Of a DNA stretch of 64,000 bases, positions 1 to 13,229 are shown piece after piece. The position numbers and the translations under genes were made by a program. Every line of letters begins with the position of its first letter. The first letter of the stretch is position 1. Location of the stretch: contig VZRR01012727.1 in assembly GCA_013398015.1 (NCBI GenBank), forward strand, positions 1,913,231-1,977,230, written 5' to 3'. The notes under the pieces are model-generated. The model was given only the letters and a program-made list of their open reading frames with translations. It had not been told where the DNA came from and searched no databases. The DNA comes from Oreocharis arfaki (Eukaryota > Chordata > Aves > Passeriformes > Paramythiidae).

Positions 1-3000
1 TCTGCAGGGGAGAAGATGATAATTTATTTTGACTGGTGCTTATACACATTTTGTTAGACTCCACACAAAGTACTGCCACTTAGAACTAATTTCAAAGCTT
101 GTCTGATGGTGATGGTGATGACCTCAGACTATGCTGACATGGCACCTCTGTGTATCTCACCTCATGGATAATTCATTAAAATAAAGTAGGTTAAGCCACT
201 GACTGGCTAAACAGGCTCCTACTTCATCACACAAACCAGTAAGAAACTTCTCTGTGTCATAGTTGCTGGCTTTCTTTCCAAGTCAGCTCCAAACTCATTT
301 AATTAGAAAAAAGAAGCTGATGTAGTGAGTGGTGATAGGGGCAGGAGAGATGCTACCAAAGTGAGAGAGGGCAGAGAAAAGGGGGTTGGGTTTTGTTTTT
401 TTAAAGTCTCCTTTTTCTTCTCAGCGTTTTGTCTATCTGTCTTGGCCCCAGAATTTCTTGAGCCTTTTCTCTTTATCCCCATGGACACAAAGGGAAAAAT
501 GGGCTCAGTTCTGGCGTTCTTACTCCTTCAAAGCAAAGCTGTAGAACAAGAGCTCCTGAGGAGTGTTAGAAGGGATGAGAGATCGTGCTGAGCTCTCCCT
601 GCTCACCCACAGCTTGAACAGCAGAAACGCTCTAAATCAGGTATTTTGAGTTTAGATGGAGGCTGTGCAGCTGCTGTTTTATCTCTGCAGTGGGAAGGCC
701 AGGGCCAGTGGCTGAATTCACCCCAGGTAATTCAGATTATTTTATTTGGAAAGAATCTGCTTGCTGCAACTCAGATTGAGCCTTATCTAGCATGAGTTTA
801 CCACCTTCTCAATCCATCTACTACTGAGCAGTAAAGGTAGTGGCATGGCATCCTTTTATTGTGGTTTAAGTGTGCATAGACTCTCCTGTATGTAGGAGGG
901 CAGCAGGCAGAGTTTTCACTGAAATGTGTTTAACTTGAAGGTCTCGCATGCATTGTCTCTGTGGCTGTATTTCCCAAGGCACACAGGTTTTTTAATCACC
1001 TTTTAAAAAATTATGAACCGAATTCTTTCCAAATGAGCTGCTATGACTGCTAAGTAGCACACTCTGTTCAGGCTACAGCTTCAAAGCAGCGACATTGATT
1101 CACTGATAAAGCCTTAAGATCAGCAGTGCGTCAGGCAGGGCAGCTGGCTCGGGTGCTTTTTTGGGTCCCTGTGCCTTTTGTTTTGTTGCTCTAGAAAGGC
1201 CTAAGCAAGGAAAAGCAAGGTGCACACCTGCAGGGCTTCCTGCAGCACGATGGGGAGTGTTCCTCTGATGAAAATGGAGCACCTTCAAATGCAGTTTGAT
1301 CTGTCATGCTGAGAAAGAGTTAGCATGCTCTGTTAGCATGAATAGCAAAAAGTCTTTGTACACATATTGAAAAGTATGCAGTGAAAACCATCATACATAT
1401 CTGAAAATCCTGGCCTTTTCTCTCTGAATTCAAAAACCCAGTTTGCTTATGTTAGACGAAAAAGTTAGGAACTTTGTACTGAAGTTGTAATTATGTCTAC
1501 AAGCTAAGATTCTTGCTACAGCATTTTCTGAAACTGACAGCTTCACTCTGTTGACATCACCACAGTTGACCTCAGCAGCCTGAATTTCACCCAGAGGCCT
1601 GAAAAATATGGGAACAAAAAGGTATGGAAAGATGAATAAATAAGATGAATAAATATTAAAATATTGCTAGAGGCAGCTTGCTGCCATGCTGAGTGAGCTT
1701 ATTGACTGCTGGCCAAGGCTGCAACACAGCCCCAGCTCCAGCTGGCATAGCACTCTGATGACCCTATATTGAACACCTCCTTTAAACAAGCTCATATTTT
1801 TTTTCCCTAAATTTGGTCTGTGTCTTAATGGAAGTAATTATTTTTGGAACTATAGGGGGTTTAGCACTCAGAGAAAGCCAGTGGGCGCTGTGTATTTAAT
1901 TACTTTTCCTAAAGATCTCTCTGACTTCCAGGAGAAAAATTAAGAATAAAAAAGTGTCCTTTTTTTTCTTTCACTAGCCACGTGATCACTCAGGTAGAGT
2001 AAATATTAATTTTTTAAAAGGGCAAAAGAAAAAGCAGTAGAAAAAAGTCATAGTTTCTATGACTCTAACTTTCAAGTTAATTTATAATTTGACTATTGTT
2101 GTGGTTATTTCCTATTCTCAGTGTACGGTGTGATCACCCCAGTCAGCAAACCCCCACCCAGCAGATCACATACTCCTCCACAGTGGCATGGGGGAGAGAA
2201 TGAGAAGAGCAGCAGTGAGGAAACTTGTGGGTCAAGCTATAACGGCATTTTTAAAAATGAGGGGAAAGGGTAGGGGAACGCAAAGTGATGCAAAGGAAGT
2301 CACTTCTCCCTCCCACGCACAGACCAATGCCTGGTCAGCCTCCAAAGAGGGGGTCCTGTGGAAAGGCCAAATCCCCAGTCCTGTGGCTGAGCCTGGCACT
2401 GCGTGACACACAGCACCCCTCTGGTCAGCCCGCGTTGCTGTCCTGGCTGTGCCCACTCCCAGCTTCCTGCCAGCCCCAGCCTGTGCCCGTGGGAGACAGA
2501 GCCGAGGAGCAGAGAAAGCCTGGACACCCTGCAAGCCCTGCTCAGCAATACCTCAAACACTGGTGTGCTATCAGCACAATTTTAGTTGCAAGCTGGCAAC
2601 GTGCAGGCTGAGATGAAGCAATTAACTCCATCGCAGCCAGCCCCAGCACACAGCTTCATTTCAAACCGTTTTCTCTTTTTTTTTCTTTTCCCAGTGCAGC
2701 TATTTGCGATCTTCTTTCCCACTCTTCTGCACTACAGTAGTGCCTCCTCCCTTATTAAATCCTCTCTACAATTTTTCACATTTCTGCCTTTCCCAAAAGA
2801 AGTTTGTAGCTTCACCTATGTGTTTGTGCGCTCAGGCAGGCAGGGAGGGGAAGTGGGGAGCCATATAAGTATATTTTGAACTGTGTAGGCTAACCAACAA
2901 CTCACATCCGTGTCGCAGCTCAACATTCACTTGAAGAAAACTGAGCGTAATATATCAGAAAATTTCGGCTCTGTCTCAAATTAGACTTAACAAGATCAAC

Positions 3001-4039
3001 AAAGATAACACAAAGAAAATAGTTCAACTTTTCAGCCTAGAGGAGCTGAACCTGTGGTTCTCTGCATTTTACTTAAGTTCTGCTGCTTTGTGTATAGCTC
3101 AAGGTTGTTTAATCAGTTTTCTGACTTTTAACAAAATCTTAATTTTCTACTCAGTCAAATGAATTGTATTTCATTCCAGCTCTGAGCAACACCAGCTTAA
3201 ACTGAAAGTGAAAAAAAAAAAAAGAATTTCATTGCTTGTAGTGAAAATATTAATACTTCAATAGGAAGAAGGAAAGCTTTATTTGAAAGGTAAGATGGAA
3301 AACCTGGGGTGGAAAAAATGATGAATGCTGGCAACTTGTCTCTTAAGACTAGAGCAGAAGTTGCCTTAGCTATGGTAGTCCCTGTAATTTTCCTGATGTT
3401 ATTCTGATACAGTTCTGAAGGTGAATGAGGTGTTTTTCTCCTTACTTTGTAAAATCTACTCTTTATTAGTGTTCCTAAACACTAGAATGTACATGTACTT
3501 ATGTTACAACATGTGTGCGTTGAGATTTAAAAATCTCTACTTCACCATTTTCCAGTGCTCTCTAGGATTTTTGATGTAATTAAAAAAATAAAAATAGAAC
3601 TTATCTTCCCTTCATAAAAGAAATCAGAATGTTAACTAATTTTAGCCTATCCACCACTTTACATCACGTCTCTGGTATTTCTCTTCTCTGTTTCTCTTGC
3701 TTGTCATGTGGCTGTGAGAGTAGTGACTCTTGTGTCTCAGGCAGTTCCTCATTTTAGAGGGGGAAGGATTTTTTATTGTCAAGCCTTTGTGCAGTGTAAA
3801 CACCCTTTTTTCCTTTTTTTTGCCACTCTCTTGGTAGCTCGTAGGGACTTGGGTTTTCCTCTGCAGAAGGTAATTCCTCTGGTGAGGACCTCTGTACGTT
3901 TTAATGCAGAGCATTTGTCCCTCTTACAGGCTTGAAAAGAAGCTCAGAATTCACTGTTAGTATTACTTTTCTTTCAAACACTTGCCTTGCCAGTAACGTC
4001 AGAGCTTAGTGAAGCTAAGCACCAGGTCAGTGTGTGAAA

Positions 4040-4345
4040 CACGTCCCGACTTCTGGCGCCAGCCCCCTTCGGAAGCGTGGCTGCCCACACGGCTGCGTGC
4101 GGGGCCATGGCCGTGCCTCGCGCCGCGCCTTCCCCTACCTGAGCACCCTTCCTGCTTTATCCCACAGAGCTCCCCTCACCTGGGGCTGGCCTGCTGGGCA
4201 GGAGGAGGGGAGGGAAGGCAGCCAGAGGTGTGTTCTGGGCTTGGCTCCAGGCGGTGGGGCTGGGGTGGGAGATGGAGCTGGCGGGAGCTGCCGCAGGGAA
4301 CCTGGGCCCTCATAACACATCCCTGAGCCTCAGCTCCAAACCCTG
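4040..4345. other. CpG-dense, GC-rich patch
   Basis: This roughly 300-bp block stands out from its AT-rich surroundings. CpG dinucleotides cluster between about 4046 and 4130, followed by G-rich sequence to about 4300. It is shorter than a classical CpG island. It could be an unmethylated regulatory element, a first exon of an unrecognised transcript, or a GC-rich repeat remnant. No coding product was recognised. Confidence 0.4.
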
Positions 4346-7300
4346 CCTTAGGCCTGGGCTTGTTTGACATTCTTGGCTTGGGATGGGAAATAACAGGAGT
4401 AGTGATCCAAAGATAGGTCTGAGGGGATTGGTGTCATTGTCCTGGAAGCGTAATGGACTGAAAAGGCGCATTTCTGATGAGAATTATGCTGATAATGGTG
4501 CACTGTGGAGCATGGGCCACCATGGGAGAGGTCCCTGTGGGCTTCCCCCACAGCTCCTGTGCGGGGATGTTGCCTCTGTATTTCTGTGGTTATTGCATGG
4601 AAGTTCGAGGGGTCAAACTTTGTCTGGAAGAACAAAGAGGAACAAAAGATGGCACAGAAGAACATTTTGGATGATCGTTGTCTATCCCAGGGAATATTTT
4701 CTGGCCCTGCAGAGAGCCACGGGATTTCTGGTATCACACAGCATTTAAAGGGGAGCCTCACTGCTCTCCGTGCTATTGTGAAGTCATAACAAGAATGAGA
4801 TGAATAACTTAAAAAAAATACATATTTTTAAAATGAAATGGAACTTCATTTACATGCAGTTAACGTTAATATGAAAAGTTTGCTCTAGTAAATATGTGGT
4901 CTGACAGGAGCTGCTGGAATCAACAATAAAGGCAAATTATTATCAGTTTGGCAATTCTGAGTAGCTACCTGTTTTATCTTTGAAATAAATGCCTGGAAAG
5001 GTTTGGGGTTTTTTGTGGGTTTTTTTTTGTTTGTTGGTGTTTTTTATTTTTTTAGAGAAAAAAATGGAATTTGGCTGCTATGAAAGCATGAAAGTATTCT
5101 CTCTATTTCTGTCTGAGGATATTGTGAATATTTGCATTGCTCTTTTTTGACACTATGGGTAACAGCAGAAGCAGCATGGATTAAACCTTTCTCACAGAGC
5201 ATGGCATACACTGTAACTGAAGTCTCTCAAAAGAAAAAATCATTGCTTTGAAAATCCTCAAAAGATACATTAAAAAAAGAAGCTTCATGCTTATGGGTAT
5301 GGTAACCCTTGATGAAAGGCTGCGCAGTCTTGGCTCTCAAAACACTCTTGAAATTAAATTAAATCCATTGAAATTCTTTAGTAAAAGCCTAAGAAGTAAT
5401 AGCTTTTATTCTGTCAGTGTGCCCTACTGGATCTTTCCCTTCCAAGCCACCTGAGATCCTGCTCTTAATAGCAGAGATGACTGTAGATATGTGTCCCAGA
5501 ATTCACAACATTACAGCAGTTCACCCGTCCATTTCACTTCTCCCCTTTTTCAAGGTAGGGGTGAGCACTGTATGCAAAGTACTGAGAGTCTCAGAAATTA
5601 CTCTTTTTCTGCCTCTTTCTGGCCACTTGACTCCTCTTTGCCTTCAGAACACAACCAGCTCTGCTTTTATGAAATAAGCTGTGATAGTATGAGCAGCCGT
5701 TCTTGCATTTTGCCCGTGCCAACAGCTCCCTCTCAGCACTGCCACCCAGGGCCTCGTGTTGAGTCTGAGCTCCAGGCAGGCTTCTGCCCCAGCTGCAGGT
5801 GTAGCACTGCCAGCCTTTTTGCTGGCTCTTACAGCTGTGTTTTTAATGAATCCCACATGAGAAGAGGGATAGACGTGGTGATGAAAGACAAGGCTTTATC
5901 CCTGTGAGCTTCAGTGAGGTGCGGGTGCAGGCGCTCACCTGCATATGTCAAATAAATGTTGTGCTACAGTGTTGAGCATTGTGGATGTTGTGCAAACTGC
6001 CTGTAATAGTAACAGGTTGATATATTTTTCATAATGTGCATATTCTGTCCCATGTACTCCAGAAAAAAAACCAACCCAAAAGGAATGTGTGCTATCACCC
6101 TGGGGACTGCTCTGAAGCATTACAGGTAAAGCACTACCATTTCCCTGAAATTTCCAAGTGTGACCTACCTCCTCTCATTGTAATATCTTTGATATCAGAG
6201 TTCTGACTCTCTCACGTTTCTGTTTTTGCAGTTCTGCAGTATGTGAAACACTTGTTATTATAAGTATTGATGATACTGGAGAAATAAGAAGGCTCTACAG
6301 CATAGAAACCTGTGTCAATAGGTATGTGAATTACAGGGTGGGAGGGGAGCTGACGGTAAGAAGTTCAGAAACTTGACTCTTTACAGTAACATTGACTTCC
6401 TCTATATAAATTTTTGTTGTTTTGAAGGTTAAATATATAAAAGGATGAGCTGGCTATGGGAACTTTCCCCTTCCTCAGACAGTATCTGATAAGGTTGTTA
6501 CCAACAAATCAAAGGTTTGTGTGAAAATATGCTCATGGCTGTGGTTAGGTTTGTGTTATCCTGTTATTTGGCTTACGAATCTTCATAGTAGCTTTGCAGA
6601 CTACCTTGTCAAAGAATCTGTTTGTTTTTGAAAACTGACCCGAAAAATAATTTTGCAAGGGTAGTCCCCAGAGTTTTCTGCAGGAACATGATTTGAGCAC
6701 ATTGACTTCTATTGGCACTTGAGAATGAAAATGTCTTAGTTCCACATCTACCAGCAGTTTGCTTGACCTCTGAGGCAGCAGAGTGATGGTGCAGCAGAGG
6801 CATCCTCAGCCCCCAGGGTCAAGAGCCATGAGTGCTGTGGCATGAGAGGGGCTCTGCTGCACAGTCTGTGGCCAGCCTGTCTGTGTCCTGGCCTGGAGAG
6901 GATACAGAGATGACCCAGCCCTTTCCTGCACCCCATGATGTCTCTCAGGCTGTCTGACAGCTGCAGGTAGCAGTGGGGAAAACGTGGAGAAGTTTCATTT
7001 CTAAGGTTTGCTCAAGGCATATAAAGAGGACAGACTGCTGCATCCATCTAGGCTGTAACTGCTCGAGTTAGTGTACTCTAGCTTGCACTAATATCCGTGT
7101 GGGAAAACGGAGAGGCCTTAGAGGCTGTATTTCTTCCCCTGTAATCACCAAGAGCTCTTTTAAATGTTTTCATGCTCATGGTCTTTGGTCACGTTACTGA
7201 ATCACATCCTCTGCACAGCGACCACACAGCAGCAGACTTTAAAATTTGAACAAAGGAAAGTCTAAGTATTAGGAAATGGCTTGAAGATGTCATTGCATTT

Positions 7301-10300
7301 AATGCAGTGATTACACAGACTCTGAAAGTTCAGTTTTAGTAGCAGGTGAGTTGGCAGTAAGCTCTGTGTTTGGAGGAAACCCTCGTTTTAAAAAGAATAT
7401 TTCACAGCAGAAGTGTCTCAGATTCCCACACAAATGGGAAACAGGATCACTCCACAGTGGCATAAATGGAAGCCTTTGCCTAGGTTTTGAAATTATAAAG
7501 TAAAAAATTTCATAATTCACCATCCAAGTATCCACAAGAAGCAATGTCACTTCAGAGTCCTAGAATTTCAGAGCTATCTTGTTAATTATGCTGAGAATAA
7601 TTAGGAGATGCTTGTGTCAGTGATCTTCCTGGTCAGCTATGTAGTTTTTGCAGCTACAGAGCCTTAATTTTTTCATAGCTTTTGTATGCTGGGCATGATG
7701 TGTAGAAAAAATTATTTTTATGTTTTTTGCTCTTCAAATATGCAACGTGGTTTTAAACAGTCTCAAGCATTCAGCCAGAGTGATTGATTTATTGGGAAAT
7801 GATTGATGGTCAGAAATATATTTGAATTATTTAGGGTAAGTTAAAAAATTTAGAAATTTTTAATTTAAATATAGATTTCCTCTTACTAAAGGAGGTGAAT
7901 GGGAATGAATTCAGGTACTGTGTAGCCTTATCTTACTTGCTAGGTGTTCTTGCCACATTGGCAAGCATTGCCAGATAAAAACATATTGTTGTGTGTAGGC
8001 TGAATGATACTGCAGTGTTTACAGTAGTGGGAAGAGATTCCTCTGATGAAGTCTAGAGAGTTCTCCTACAAAAATACCCGACATTTTACCATGTTTTGCA
8101 GAGTGAATTTTTTTCACTCAATACTGGCAGTGATGGGAGTCAGGGAAGAATCTTCAGTGGAAGTGTGGTGGTTGGTGCGTGCATGTGCTCAAGCGTGCTT
8201 GTCCACACCAATGTTGATGGAAAGCTCTACCTGTCCTGTTGCAAAAATAATTTTCAAGTCTCTCCCCCTCTCTCTGAAACATCTTCAGGATGACTGCAGA
8301 GATCAGGAGAAACATAAAGGTGGGATTTAGAAGGCAAAAGCTGTGCATAAGCTAGAAGGGGAAATATTAAAAAAAAAAAAAAATTAAAAAAACCCCAAAC
8401 AAAATGAATTTTTCGACCACTTTGAGAGTCCCAGCTAGACCCTGCTGCTTATGTGTGTCTTGTAGCTTTTCTACCCCTCTCTTCCTGGAATATAATTTTA
8501 ATTAGTTCACAAAGCTGATTTGAAACATGCAGCAAAAAGACCTCAATGACTCCTGTCTCAGGGAGGTCTTTGATGATAGCACAGAGTGTGGTGGTTTCAA
8601 TGTATTATAACTAAAATGAAGAAGGAAGGGACAGGCTTTTAATCTGGATAACTCTGTGTGGAATGGTGCATGAATATATCTGTATAGACACATGTATAGT
8701 CATATAAATGTCAGAAAAAGCTGCTCAAATACATGGTAACAGGTCTTTAGTGTTTATTTGGTGCATTTAAAATACATTTTTTTCTTTCATATGGACTGCA
8801 TTTTCAAGTTCCTTTTCTTTCTGTCCTTCACCTCACTGGAGTATTCAATTTCTTTGCACTTAAGACCAGCAGGAGGTCTGTAAAATTGCTTTTTTTCAGT
8901 AAGAACTACAGGATTTGGCCTATAGTTTTAGTGTAGATGAAAGAAATAATGGATTTCTTTGAAAAAAAACAAGGAAAATCGGGACCGTTTTCTTCAATGC
9001 TACACCACTGTTCCCAGTAATTGCCTTGTACAGTTTGCAAGTCTTTCCACTTCATGTAAATACGTTAACTTCTGAAAATCCCTTATAGCTGTGAGGTGGG
9101 GCCTTTTGAAGGAGGTGTTCTTTTGAAGGTTCAAGGGTCTCTTAAACACACATTTTCTTTCTTCAAAGTAAATCTTGTAGACTCCCTGTCACAAATCCTT
9201 CTTGTTAGGAATTCTGCTTGAAGAACTGTTTGAATTTCAATATCAAGTATTTCAAACAAACATATTTAATGCCTCAATATATTTTTCTTATGGTCAGTCA
9301 GTGGCCCTAAACAAGAAAGGGAACTTCTGATAATTTGAATTCTATTCCTAGCAACCTTTTGAAGAAAAGAATGAAATAAAATCCGAGGGTTTTTTAATAG
9401 TTACTCCTGAAAACTAAGATAGGGGAAGTAACTGAAAAGTGAACTTCCAATTTTTGAAGCTGCTTCCTCTGCTTCTTCATTTTGTGCTCCCATTCCCCAT
9501 ATTTTTGCAAGTAAGATGAGTGAGAGGTGAAAAACTCTGTGACAGAAAATAATGCAATACCTTATAGGCAGGTTTTGGTCTTGACTCCTAAACAGAAGGA
9601 ATAATTAAGTATAAGCATGTCCATCATAATCAGTTTAAGCTGTCAAGGGAATAACAGTTTTGAGTTTTCTGTAGTGAAATCCTATTCTAGCAAATTTCAA
9701 TGATTGCAGGACAAGTGGTCTGGTTTACACATCATGAAGGAGTGAAGACATAAGACTTTAAAGCATTTACCTCTGAATTTTTATTGTAGCTAAGAATGGC
9801 TATTTTTCTTGAAATAAACTTGAAAATTCTGAAATGTTATAATGCAAAGGTTGTGTAGGCTACAAATAAAGAGAAAAGGTACTTGTAAAATTGGTATGGA
9901 GAAAAAGAATATCATACTCTCAAGAAATTTGCATAATAAAAGCCAGAATTTTGCTCAGTGTCTCTGCATCTGTGGATGTGAGGAAGTACATACCTCATCT
10001 TGGTTTTAAAGCCTTTAGCTATGAGACAAATAAGGAAGCACATAGATTTCTTGAAAGATTGTCTGGTTTATGTTACCAGATTACTACAGCTCAAGGACAC
10101 CTTCTTGTTAAGAAAACCAGAAGTGAACTTTCTTCTTTAAGTCCGACCTCATTTTTACAGTCAGGGTCTCCAGGAAATAAAATCATAAATCTGGAATGCT
10201 ATAAAATACTTTCCCATAATTCAAGGTCAAGTTATAAATCTAAGTTACCATGCCTCTTGCTAGATATGTATTTGATCTTGTTCTTAGAGCTAAAAGCTTC

Positions 10301-13189
10301 CAAGAAGTGACCCTTTAAATGCTATTGACATTAATTTTAGCAGCAAATTTGAACATTACCCTTGCTGAGCTGGGCTGTATGAGTTGCTTAAAACAAGTAT
10401 ATGCTCAAAATTTTTTGTGTAACATGGAACACTAAACATGTAAAGGATCCTCTTTGCTTGACAGCCCTTCCATCTAAAAATTACAACTATTCTGCAACTT
10501 CATCCATCCTTACTCCTTACACACTCATGTACATGTTCATATAAGTTCCTACAGCTACACTGAGAATCCTGTGTATCACCTCCCATCTGAAACACTCCTT
10601 GGGACTTCGAAAATGCCTGTGGAGCTGAGGGTAGAGCACCTGACACCTACATGGAGTTGGATGTAGTAGATCACACTGCATTGTGCCAGTGTTCATGCTT
10701 TGTCTGCTGAGATTATTGCGAGCATCTTGCTTGCACATGCAGAGCTCTCGGTGACCACTTCTTGCTTCATGATCTGCTTTTCTCCTCTGCTCTCCTCCCT
10801 CTTCTCTCCTTCCCTCCCACACACAATTGCATTGCTTGATCAGAATAAGTGTGCTGCACAGAGCTGGTTGTCAAAGGGTGCATTTCCCTGAGCACTGGTA
10901 TGGTCAGGGGACAGCTGGGGAAAAAAGGAAAGACTCTGTCAGTGCTTGTCCCAGCTTAGGAGAAGGACAACCCAGATCTCTGCACTAGCTATGTATTTCT
11001 TACAATGAAGAAAATGTTCAAATTACTCCAAATAATCCTGCAAAAGCGGCCATAAAGTGACAGCTATATCTTTTTAAACATAGAAAACTCAACCTTACAC
11101 TTAAGCAGGTAAGGGGAGGAGGAGTTACTGGTAACTTTTTATACCATAGGTAGATTAAAATACGTGGTTAAACTACAAGCCAAGGCACACTGAAGACATA
11201 AAATGCATCCCATCAAATGTACTGCCCAACAGTGTTATTGGGAGGACTGTGTAACAGATTTTCTCCATACAATGTGTTCAAGTCCTATCTTGTCAAATGA
11301 GAGCTACAGACAAGCTGGAAGAGCAGCTGGGGGCCAGGGAGAGCGAGAGATGTGTTCTCAGCACTTGGACTGGACAGAACTTCAAATGTCTGCACACTTC
11401 TGCAACCTCTCCCCTGCCCCAGAGCAGGGTTTGTTGGTCCTGCAGCACCTGGGAGTCACTGTCATCTATGCTTTAGTTCAGTGCGAGCTTCAAATCACCC
11501 AATGCATCCTGACAAGAGCTAAGAAACCAGCTTTCCAATTGAGGAAAACCTCAGGCATCTGACTCAAAAAGTTTTGCTGAATCTTTACTGTTGTCCTTAG
11601 ATGAGAATATGGATGGTATTTATCTCTGTCTGTACTTTTCTACTTTCAGTAAGAAAGTGCTGGCACCTGTGGCAGCCAGATTGCTGAAAAGGAGCTTGGT
11701 ACCTCTGATGTACAGAATGAAAGCTGAGATATTAGATAGGCTGTCCCCAAAGGACCAATCTTTTCATCCAAACAATCCAAAGGTAAGAGGACATGCACTC
11801 ACCTAAAGTATTTCAATATGTTAAATTGACATTGGGGATTGAGGGCCAGCGTATCAACACTGCTGTTTTCAGCTCCCGGAGTATTCCTCACTGCAGGGAC
11901 CAGCAGTGGCTGCATCAAAATTCCTTAGCTGATTTCCAGAAAGTCCATCTGCAAAGAGAGATACCGGAGACAACATAAATGAAATCGTGGCTTGGCTGAT
12001 GTAGCTTGAATTTCACTTAGCTGGAAAAGAAGGTTATATTCAGGCCCTCAGTTATGAATTTTGCAGTTCTGCACCACTTCTGAGCCTTGGTAATTATCAT
12101 ACAAGAACCAGAAAATGAAACCAGCTTGGAAAGCTGAGAGCAGCATCAATTTATGGGCCAAGCTGAGGCAAGAGCAAAAAGCAGCAGTCAGGAATTTTTA
12201 TTGTTTCTCAGTTATAGCTTTATTTGGTCTAATGGTATTAATCTGATAGTCCTGAAAAACACTGCTGATGATCTTTCATGACAGTAAAGGTATTAAATAT
12301 ATCTAATGATGCAGTTAAATTAAACTTGCTTCCACTGTATACATTTTTGATAAACACAGCATAAAAAGTAATATCAGTAGTTTAAGTGGGCATTTGCTGG
12401 GATTCAAGATAAATAATCTATTTGGGCTTTAGTTTTCCTTTTGAGCTCTTACTTGTTCGATAAACAGTTGTAGGAGGTTTTGAAGATAGGTAGATAATTT
12501 ATAAAACTGATTTCACATAATTTAACTATTGTAGATCATGAAAACCAAGCTATTTCCCCTCTTAATTAATCTGACTGTTAATGAAAGCATAAAACTATTT
12601 AAAATAGGTAAATAAGTATAGATGCATGATCTTCAGAGAGATCCCATGGTTATATGGTTGTACAAAGAATATGAACATTTTCAGCCTGCTCAACTTTCTA
12701 ATACGAGCTAGGACATGTATAAAACCCAGGCTTTCTCTAAACTACTTTTTCTACTTCCCGTTACCTCTTGGAGTAGAGCAGCGGCCACTGTGGAAGCAGC
12801 AGAGAAAAGCTCTTCCCACCTTGTTTTTGAACTTCTCTTTTCTCACTCTGCTTGTGTTCCTCATGCAAAAACATGCATGGAGCTTGTTTTCCTCAGGGCT
12901 GCTATTGTGGTGCCCAAAAATTGTAGTAGTATGTGAAAGGTATTTCCAGCTAGAATGGAGTGTGTGTAAGTCTGACTTTACAGATTCATGACTGAAGAAG
13001 GTGAACTGTCTGTGAAGAGCAGTGAGACAGTTCAGGACTTTTTTCAGGCTGATGTGGGAAATTCGGAGAAAGGAAGGTTCTGAGAGCAAGGAAGAGCACC
13101 AAGGATTTTTTGATCAGGGACAGTGGAGGGCAGGCAGGTCTTGTTTTGTTTGCCACCATCTGTCTTTAAATTGTTCCTGTTCACAGAAA

Positions 13190-13229
13190 CAGGAAAGGAA
13201 AAAGGAAAGAAAAAAGGAAAGGAAAATGA
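13190..13229. repeat. Purine-rich GAAA/GGAAA simple repeat
   Basis: Imperfect run of GGAAA and GAAA units, all purine on the + strand. It is a microsatellite-like tract with no gene association seen. Confidence 0.75.

Noticed and set aside
9891..10310. 139-codon + strand frame upstream of PTPRC
   Set aside because: No domain, signal peptide or repeat pattern recognised; length is compatible with chance.
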